From the NCBI GenBank assembly GCA_028565715.1, contig JAOXYC010182468.1:1-12735 (forward strand): a stretch of 12,735 nucleotides of DNA. Direction: 5' to 3'. Numbering within the stretch: position 1 is the stretch's first letter; each line of letters begins with the position of its first letter. The position numbers were made by a program, and so were the translations under genes. The stretch is from Phoronis pallida (Eukaryota; Phoronida; Phoronidae). This document shows positions 8,161-12,735 of this stretch, in pieces. A model generated the notes under the pieces. The model saw only the letters and a program-made list of their open reading frames with translations, was not told the DNA's origin and did no database searches.

Positions 8161-8322
8161 AATCACAGTAATGAAGAATCCTGCTACCGAGGATTTCGGA
8201 AAGAGCGCCCAGGGCTCTCTTTCGGAAAATATCAGGTTGACCCTTTTTCCTGAAAGAGTGCCAATGGGCCAAGATTTTCAGCAAGGTGACAATGGGCGGT
8301 CTTTTGGAAATCAATCTAATTG
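8161..8322 (+). other. Candidate cassette exon, 54 codons
   Basis: The segment follows an AG (tgttaattag) and ends at TG|gtatgt. It is 162 nt, phase 2 in and phase 2 out, so it could be inserted between the 7885-8030 and 8455-8563 exons without changing the frame. Read this way it is open throughout, beginning G-I-T-V-M-K-N-P-A-T-E-D and ending F-G-N-Q-S-N-W before F-D-T-I-F. It would add 54 residues to the luminal loop. Against this, the acceptor has a poor pyrimidine tract, the residues match nothing I know in subunit a, and most of it is a palindromic repeat. Skipping gives a loop of normal length, so the repeat explanation is at least as likely. Confidence 0.25.
8193..8311. repeat. Fourfold palindromic repeat cluster, 119 bp
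   Basis: A roughly 19-bp unit (ATTTCGGAAAGAGCGCCCA) occurs four times in alternating orientation: 8193-8211 (+), 8212-8230 (-), about 8245-8268 (+) and 8291-8311 (-). The outermost units match at about 16 of 19 positions as inverted ends. This looks like a small MITE or a nested inverted duplication. No coding capacity of its own is evident. Confidence 0.65.
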
Positions 8323-8454
8323 GTATGTCTTGAGCATCATCAGGGAATAAGAAAAATAAAAAATTATGCATACATTTGAAAACTACATAATACAAGAAAT
8401 TCATCTACTTGAAATTTATCCACATAGTTGTCAATTTCTCTTTTCATTTTGTAG

Positions 8455-8563
8455 GTTTGATACCATTTTTGCCAAGAAAGGTCAAACACTGAACCCCAAT
8501 AGTACTGTCAATATCACTATCCAGGAATACACTGGAAATCCTTATCCGTTCGGTCTTGATCCG
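8455..8563 (+). CDS. ATP6V0A1: V-ATPase subunit a, luminal loop exon
   Basis: A 109-nt exon, phase 2 in and phase 0 out; acceptor cattttgtag, donor CCG|gtaaga. It encodes F-D-T-I-F-A-K-K-G-Q-T-L-N-P-N-S-T-V-N-I then T-I-Q-E-Y-T-G-N-P-Y-P-F-G-L-D-P. P-Y-P-F-G-x-D-P is a family hallmark. Two N-glycosylation sequons, N-S-T and N-I-T, lie in the loop that the helix count places on the luminal or extracellular side. That fits the known glycosylation of this loop in subunit a. Confidence 0.95.
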
Positions 8564-9158
8564 GTAAGATATGAAACCTACTTACGAAGGTAGAATTATC
8601 AATTACTGAAATACGACGTTTTCATTTATTTCTTTTACACAGTTTGGTCATTTTTCGTGGCCAATTCTTGTTAGTACCTTTATTCCTAATAGAAAACAAA
8701 AGTTAATACGTTACAATTGATCTCAGTTATCATGACCCCCCATCAAGATATTTCACCAAGTCGCGTTGGCCGCCTGTTTAGAGATTTCCGGAAGAAAAGA
8801 AGATAGTTATTCGTTCAGATGAATTTAAGGATGCAATTTGTAACAACAATTCCAACGCAATTGACCTCATTCAATAGTTGACAATTTCACATTTGAAGTA
8901 ACGATGTATAACTTTAAGAAAATCATTTTAAACTCCAGTTTCTGTTCCTTAAAGGTGATGTCACACTAAACGGCATTGCGCTAAAGTACGTCCAATGTAT
9001 GGCAAAATGGGCAAAATGCATAACTACCACACAACAAAAGGATGTCATTGATATTGTTGAAATGTTTTATTGATAAGAAAAGTATCGTATAGGATCGTAT
9101 GTTATTGGTAATTCTTAACGATATACAGTTAAAATACTTTGTTTTTTCCCATCACCAG
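8564..9158 (+). other. Intron without recognised content
   Basis: A 595-nt intron. A less AT-rich patch (about 8735-8810 and 8950-9020, including AAAGGTGATGTCACACTAAA) may be decayed repeat material, but no inverted ends or coding frame could be established. Confidence 0.75.
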
Positions 9159-9277
9159 GTTTGGCAGATATCTGGGAACAAAGTGAATTTCCAAAACTCA
9201 ATGAAGATGAAGTATTCTGTCATCTTTGGTATCACCCACATGATGAGTGGAATTATTCTCAGTTTCTTCAACCACAA
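9159..9277 (+). CDS. ATP6V0A1: V-ATPase subunit a, exon for membrane helix 4
   Basis: A 119-nt exon, phase 0 in and phase 2 out; acceptor cccatcaccag, donor CAA|gtaagt. It encodes V-W-Q-I-S-G-N-K-V-N-F-Q-N-S-M-K-M-K then Y-S-V-I-F-G-I-T-H-M-M-S-G-I-I-L-S-F-F-N. The N-S-x-K-M-K-x-S-V-I-x-G-I-x-H-M helix is strongly conserved in the family. The split lysine codon after F-N-H joins the next exon. Confidence 0.96.
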
Positions 9278-9554
9278 GTAAGTCATCTTGTATTTTTTAA
9301 AAAGTATAATTAATGCTCCTTTACTTGTTGCAAACACTTGGATTTACTGTTTGTTTATTTTTTTTTTAATATACTTTTATTGAAATTCAATAAATGATAC
9401 ATTTTTGAACTGTTTGTTTATGTTCAAAAATGCATTTCTTGCTATTTCAAATCTATTCATTTCATTCTGTTTTGTACTTGAGTCATTTAGACCGAAAAAC
9501 AACCTTATAACTCTTTTGATTTGCAGAGATGTGACATATGTGGTCAGGATTTTT

Positions 9555-9917
9555 ATCAATACTATTAACATACACTTATTGGCGGTGGATCTTTTTATGT
9601 AATTGTAATATTTGGTTTGAAAAGTAGTTATTAAAAAAAAATCTCCGTAAAGCTTCAAAACTAATATCAACAATTTTCTTTACAAAAACTCTCTTTAGAA
9701 CTAATGATATTTTATTTTTGTTATTCCATACTCATGAGTGTTGTTTATCTCATTTACAGATTAAAATCAATACTATCAACATGCACTAACTGCTGGTGGA
9801 CTTTTTATGCAATTATTGTAATATTTTGGTTTGAAAAGTATTAATATCCACAATTTTCTTTACAAAAACTCTCTTTAGAGATTTCATACTCATGATTGTT
9901 GTATATTTCATTTACAG
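9555..9917 (+). repeat. Imperfect tandem duplication ending in acceptor-like CATTTACAG
   Basis: Copy 1 runs about 9555-9759 and copy 2 about 9766-9917. Shared blocks include ATCAATACTATYAACAT, GGTTTGAAAAGTA, ACAATTTTCTTTACAAAAAC with CTCTTTAGA, and CATACTCATGA, then a shared CATTTACAGAT end. Copy 2 is shorter by about 50 nt. A third fragment, GATTGAAATCAATA, lies at about 10057-10070. Each copy ends in a sequence resembling a 3' splice site. Confidence 0.75.
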
Positions 9918-9962
9918 ATCATGAATAATAAATCTGATGAATTTACTGTTCCTGTCATGGCT

Positions 9963-10048
9963 GTCTCTTTAGCTCAGTTGGTAGAGCACTTGCCTAGAAT
10001 GCAAGCCGACCATGGGTTCGATTCCCATGATGGGTCAGACATTTTTTT
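9963..10048 (+). ncRNA. tRNA-like Pol III unit (tRNA pseudogene or SINE head)
   Basis: An A box (TAGCTCAGTTG, 9970-9980) and a B box (GGTTCGATTCC, 10015-10025) are intact. The D stem (GCTC/GAGC), anticodon stem (CTTGC/GCAAG; loop CTAGAAT, formal anticodon AGA) and T stem (ATGGG/CCCAT) all pair. The acceptor stem does not: GTCTCTT has no proper partner, and the 3' side carries about five extra bases (GATGGGTCAGAC), with only GTCT/AGAC pairing. It also lacks the long variable arm of a true serine tRNA. A T7 run at 10042-10048 would be a Pol III terminator. The likeliest reading is a tRNA-derived repeat rather than a working tRNA gene. Confidence 0.65.
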
Positions 10049-10092
10049 CAGATTCCAGATTGAAATCAATAACCTACAACTTTTTCTTATAG

Positions 10093-10262
10093 ATACTTCA
10101 AGCGACCATTGAACATATTCTGCGAGTTCTTGCCTCAAGTTCTCTTCATAATGAGCATCTTCGGCTATCTCTGTGTCCTCATCTTCTACAAATGGTTGAG
10201 CTTTAGCCCCTCGGCAACCGATCCTTTCAACTCCCCAGGATGTGCTCCTAGTCTTCTCATTG
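10093..10262 (+). CDS. ATP6V0A1: V-ATPase subunit a, exon for membrane helix 5
   Basis: A 170-nt exon, phase 2 in and phase 1 out; acceptor ttcttatag, donor TTG|gtgagt. It encodes Y-F-K-R-P-L-N-I-F-C-E-F-L-P-Q-V-L-F-I-M then S-I-F-G-Y-L-C-V-L-I-F-Y-K-W and a loop ending C-A-P-S-L-L-I-G. The F-K-x-P-L-N-I, helix and F-Y-K-W motifs are conserved. The last 12 or so bases and the donor are copied twice in the following intron. Confidence 0.96.
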
Positions 10263-10440
10263 GTGAGTAAGAGCTGTCAATCACAGTCTCATTTACATAT
10301 TAGCTAAACATGCCACACCCCAACTTCACCAACAAGTCTTTTCATTGGTGAATACAGTTATCAATCAAAGTCTTATCATGCTTGTTTCATAAAATGCCAT
10401 ACCAAAACATTATCACCAGTCTTCACATTGGTGAGTTGAG
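10250..10440 (+). repeat. Three-unit tandem repeat copying an exon end and its donor
   Basis: The block AGTCTTCTCATTGGTGA, made up of exon end plus donor, begins at 10250. Similar blocks begin at about 10335 (AGTCTTTTCATTGGTGAAT) and 10418 (AGTCTTCACATTGGTGAGT), about 84 nt apart. Shared downstream blocks (CTGTCAATC-CAGTCTCATTT-like and ATGCCA) show that the whole unit was duplicated. Copy 3 keeps a strong donor-like sequence and copy 2 a weaker one. Confidence 0.8.
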
Positions 10441-10959
10441 CTGTCAATTGCTGTCTCATTTAGAAATGTGCCATTATTGATAGTTTTTATTGCTTGAAGT
10501 ACCATCATCTTAAAAACATCAGTTTCTTACTTAAATTTTTCATACCACTTCAGTCAACATATTCTGAAATATTTTCATGACTTGCTTGGATTGCAGGACT
10601 GAATTCACATTATTTCTCAGAAGTATTGAGCATTGATGAAAAATGTTTCTCATTGTCTCCAATTTTACATGGTAAAATAGGTCCAACGGCTTGGAGACAT
10701 GTGTTTTCGCAGGATCTAGGAGCCACTACGTTTCTGACCTACATGTAAGGTTCTTGGGTCACGTGGGGGGTGACCTATTTTTGATCTTGTTGCCCCTAGA
10801 CGATAGGTCAAAAATAGGTCACCCCCAACGTGACCAAGGACCTTAGATGAAGGTCAGAAATGTAGCGGCTCCTGCCAAAAAACGTAAGTTTCCAAGCCAT
10901 TGAAGTTATTTTATTGAGCATTGTCATCATTCTCATCACCTTTCTTGTATATTTTACAG
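10263..10959 (+). other. Intron with decoy donor repeats and a foldback element
   Basis: A 697-nt intron. It starts with the tandem copies of the donor region (to about 10460) and contains a 219-bp palindromic element at 10684-10902, ending 57 nt before the next exon. The section between them (about 10460-10680) has nothing recognised. Confidence 0.8.
10684..10902. mobile_element. Foldback MITE-like element, 219 bp
   Basis: The outer ends, CAACGGCTTGG and the reverse complement of CCAAGCCATTG, match at 10 of 11 positions. The arms continue with shared blocks: GGAGCC-CTAC-TTTCTGACCT, AAGGT-CTTGG, GGTCACGT, GGGGGTGACCTATTTTTGA. One gap of about seven bases lies in the left arm near 10715. The central loop is only about 23 nt (10785-10807). 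No coding frame. This is a long hairpin-forming non-autonomous element, different in sequence from the one at 4488-4669. Confidence 0.75.
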
Positions 10960-11069
10960 GTCTGATCAACATGTTCTTGTTCAAGTATAGTCCACATGCG
11001 GGTGAAAACAACGCTACTATTCCTGGTGGTATGGATCCCTGTAGTCAACGCTTGGTTTATCCCAGTCAG
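10960..11069 (+). CDS. ATP6V0A1: V-ATPase subunit a, luminal loop exon between helices 5 and 6
   Basis: A 110-nt exon, phase 1 in and phase 0 out; acceptor atattttacag, donor CAG|gtcaga. It encodes L-I-N-M-F-L-F-K-Y-S-P-H-A-G-E-N-N-A-T then I-P-G-G-M-D-P-C-S-Q-R-L-V-Y-P-S-Q. The I-N-M-F-L-F motif is conserved in the family; the rest is a variable loop. A third possible glycosylation sequon (N-A-T) lies here. The donor gtcaga is weaker than consensus. Confidence 0.93.
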
Positions 11070-11475
11070 GTCAGAATTACATGAATTTACACCCAACTGG
11101 CGGGACCATAAACGAAATAACCATTGTTAGTTAAGAAATTGAACCTTAGAAAAAATGTAATTAACAATTGAGGCTAGAATTTCACTAAATAAGTTCATCT
11201 GGTTTGTGGTGTAAATATGAGTAAATGCATCTTTCGCAACCTAAGAATTCCAGAGATAATCTTGTTTACAAACACTACAAATGTCACTAAATAAGTTCAT
11301 CTGGTTGGTGATATAAATATGAATTTTTTCCGTAAAGTCCAAAGTAAGATGACTACGGTAAACCCAAAATAATGACAGTATTCATTGACTCAGTGTAATC
11401 TTTCTGCTTCTACAAATACAAATAAGGAAAATAGAATGTACATTTTTACATAGACCACTTACATCTCCATTTCAG
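11070..11475 (+). other. Intron with a direct repeat
   Basis: A 406-nt intron. A block of about 39 bp occurs twice, 102 nt apart (11182-11220 and 11284-11322): TCACTAAATAAGTTCATCTG then GTTTGTGGTGTAAATATGA, with only a few differences. Nothing else recognised. Confidence 0.8.
11182..11322 (+). repeat. Direct repeat pair, about 39 bp
   Basis: TCACTAAATAAGTTCATCTG is identical at both places; the following G/T-rich part and TAAATATGA differ by a few bases. No inverted ends. Probably a local duplication. Confidence 0.75.
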
Positions 11476-11574
11476 GATACTGTTCAATACCTCTTAGTGG
11501 TTTGTGCAGTTATCAGTATACCTTGGATGTTACTTGTTAAGCCACTGATTCTACGTAGCCAGGCTAAAAGCAAG
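11476..11574 (+). CDS. ATP6V0A1: V-ATPase subunit a, exon for membrane helix 6
   Basis: A 99-nt exon (33 codons), phase 0 at both ends; acceptor catttcag, donor AAG|gttagt. It encodes D-T-V-Q-Y-L-L-V-V-C-A-V-I-S-I-P-W-M-L-L and V-K-P-L-I-L-R-S-Q-A-K-S-K. The V-P-W-M-L-L-x-K-P-L helix end is a family hallmark. It leads into the cytosolic loop before helix 7. Confidence 0.95.
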
Positions 11575-12205
11575 GTTAGTTCTCTAGGCTATGGCAATTA
11601 AAGATCTGCAATAGACATGTATTCGCCTACACTACTTTCTGAATTGTGTGTACCCTTCTTAAAATCTTACACATTCTAAGAAAAGAAGATTTTTCAGGCT
11701 TCAGAGTAATTTCTTTTATGGCATACAGTAACTTAGCAGTGCAAAATTGGATTATTTGTCAGTGAGAGTAATTATCTATGCCTCAAATTTCAATACCTCT
11801 GCTACATCCAGAAACTTAATTCTGACTCCATGGAAAATATTAACACCTATGAACAAGATATTTGAGGTCTACAGTTTCTTGTTAAAACAATTTTTTGATA
11901 GAGAATGGAGATAGTATTAATTACCCGATTCCATTAAGGAAAATTATCACTTTATTGTGAAAGACATTCATTGCTAAATCGTGATGTACAAGTTATAAAC
12001 TAAAATCTGAGATCAACTTCCTATAACAAAAGTCATCTAAAATCGCTATTAGTTTGCCCCCCCCCCTTTTCTGTCAATAGTATTAATAAAAAGTTGATAC
12101 TTTATTTGCTAAATATCTAATGTTGCTAATATTTTCCTCTCCTCCATTCCATCAATAGTATTTTAATAGATAACCCTAGCCTTTGATGTTGTGCTCCATT
12201 TATAG
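11575..12205 (+). other. AT-rich intron
   Basis: A 631-nt intron. It holds a C10 homopolymer at 12057-12066 just after GTTTG. A pyrimidine-rich TCCTCTCCTCC...CAATAG at 12135-12159 looks like an acceptor, but stops follow at once in that frame. Nothing else recognised. Confidence 0.8.
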
Positions 12206-12310
12206 CCGCGACGACAGCCAATTGGAACTCTGCCAATTAACAGCGACCAAAACGGCGACGGAGTTATCCACCACGATACAATCGCTCCTCACATCGAAGA
12301 GGATGAAAAG
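12206..12310 (+). CDS. ATP6V0A1: V-ATPase subunit a, cytosolic loop exon
   Basis: A 105-nt exon (35 codons), phase 0 at both ends; acceptor atttatag, donor AAG|gtcaga. It encodes P-R-R-Q-P-I-G-T-L-P-I-N-S-D-Q-N-G-D-G then V-I-H-H-D-T-I-A-P-H-I-E-E-D-E-K. It matches the position of the variable acidic cytosolic loop between helices 6 and 7 (vertebrate ...H-L-G-T-L...E-E-D-A-E). The residues themselves are weakly conserved, as expected for this loop. GC is well above the flanks. Confidence 0.9.
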
Positions 12311-12721
12311 GTCAGACATGTCATGTCTTGTACTTAGCGTTTTGAATATTTGACTGCAAGCAAATCTTGGAATCCACCATTTTGATAATAATACCTTACG
12401 AAAAGTTACATTAAACCTTTGAAAATTCTTGTCCAGTATATTGTCGCATTCCATGGCTGGTGGCTATTTTGGGTCTCCCCTCCTGAAACTGAGGAAAATG
12501 TCCATAATCTAAGAATAGTTTAAGCTTTTGTGAACCTTTTAAAACCTGCCATTGTGTGATCTTTTCTTTTCTCTCTCGTGACAAAAGAGCAAACCTAGAT
12601 CTCTTTATGGCACAAAATCTTGTCAAATTTGAAGATTTCTTGCAGTCAAATTCTCAATCGCTTGTTCTTTTTTATTAATGATATCTTGGGGCTAACGGTA
12701 GTTTCTCCTATTTTCTAACAG
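12311..12721 (+). other. Intron at the 3' end of the window
   Basis: A 411-nt stretch between the 12310 exon and a good acceptor (tttctcctattttctaacag) at 12721. No coding signal or repeat recognised on either strand. Confidence 0.7.
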
Positions 12722-12735
12722 CTTCAAAACAGGCA
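12722..12735 (+). CDS. ATP6V0A1: Probable start of the next subunit a exon
   Basis: A strong pyrimidine tract and AG end at 12721. Fourteen bases follow and read L-Q-N-R in phase 0, the phase required after the 12206-12310 exon. A second AG at 12731-12732 leaves an alternative acceptor. Too short to confirm by homology. Confidence 0.4.

Larger units (their letters stand above)
8031..8454 (+). other. Intron holding a palindromic repeat and candidate cassette exon
   Basis: A 424-nt intron. Its middle is GC-richer than other introns. It contains a four-unit inverted repeat cluster (8193-8311) and an open, frame-compatible segment (8161-8322), both described separately. Confidence 0.8.
9278..10092 (+). 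other. Intron with duplicated 3' segment and tRNA-like insertion
   Basis: An 815-nt intron. Its 3' part contains two imperfect copies of a roughly 160-210 bp unit (9555-9760 and 9766-9917) and a tRNA-like unit at 9963-10048. The 5' part (9278-9540) is AT-rich, with nothing recognised. Confidence 0.8.
1..12735 (+). other. ATP6V0A1: V-ATPase V0 subunit a gene, internal part
   Basis: One plus-strand gene spans the whole window and is open at both ends. Its product is the roughly 100-116 kDa 'a' subunit of the V-ATPase, the stator and proton-channel protein that links the V1 motor to the membrane V0 ring and helps acidify organelles. What is seen: conserved blocks in the family order, including [67 protein letters not shown] and the FNHKYFKRPLN region. 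All 14 spliced exons join in frame. From family knowledge, the first part is the cytosolic arm and the second is an eight-helix membrane domain; six of the helices are covered here. The start codon, the N-terminal 130 or so residues, the last two helices with the essential arginine, and both UTRs lie outside the window. The paralogue cannot be assigned. The symbol names the closest vertebrate family member, because many invertebrates have a single or few 'a' genes. Confidence 0.97.

Noticed and set aside
9377-9673. 98-codon minus-strand open frame
   Set aside because: AT-rich, with no recognisable motif. It overlaps an intron duplication and has no splice or start context.
9963-10041. Functional serine tRNA gene
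   Set aside because: Acceptor stem does not pair and the long variable arm is missing, so it is called a tRNA-like repeat.
12057-12066. C10 homopolymer
   Set aside because: A simple run within an intron, possibly with sequencing length error. No function can be inferred.
12135-12170. Possible extra exon after the pyrimidine-rich CAATAG
   Set aside because: In the needed phase a stop appears after four codons, and no coding resemblance is seen.

Overview
This window is intron-rich, AT-rich animal DNA carrying the middle of one plus-strand gene: the 'a' subunit of the vacuolar-type H+-ATPase (V-ATPase V0 sector, ATP6V0A1 / unc-32 / Vha100 family). The gene runs off both ends. I could place 14 coding exons plus a probable start of a 15th. 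Every splice junction has GT...AG ends and keeps the reading frame. The codons in the window give about 592 or 595 residues, depending on which alternative exon is used. They run from the end of the N-terminal cytosolic region (ending T-F-F-D-E), through the first six membrane segments, into the cytosolic loop before the last two. The proton-path arginine lies downstream, outside the window. Long introns, tRNA-derived and MITE-like repeats and this gene structure point to a bilaterian invertebrate, perhaps a marine lophotrochozoan or invertebrate deuterostome. I cannot name the taxon.

Layout: exon end 1-23; a 2.7 kb intron; alternative exon A (2705-2793); a 1.5 kb intron; alternative exon B (4333-4430); then exons at 5089-5215, 5562-5738, 6043-6255, 6778-6928, 7426-7565, 7885-8030, 8455-8563, 9159-9277, 10093-10262, 10960-11069, 11476-11574, 12206-12310, and a probable last exon starting at 12722.

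The most interesting feature is the A/B pair. Both exons start in phase 0, end in phase 2, and finish with an L-x-L-G ending that joins the same downstream F-V-A-G-V. Using both, or neither, shifts the frame into an early stop. They therefore behave as mutually exclusive exons that swap a variable segment of the cytosolic arm, as is known for the worm orthologue unc-32. All four exact UGCAUG (RBFOX-type) motifs I found in the window lie in this alternative block, and U/G-rich tracts flank the exons.

The introns hold two long near-palindromic MITE-like elements (4488-4669 and 10684-10902), a tRNA-like Pol III unit (9963-10048), a fourfold palindromic repeat inside a frame-compatible candidate cassette exon (8161-8322), a three-unit tandem repeat that copies an exon end with its donor site (10250-10440), and other intronic duplications. 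I see no minus-strand gene, no bacterial or viral gene, and no CRISPR.
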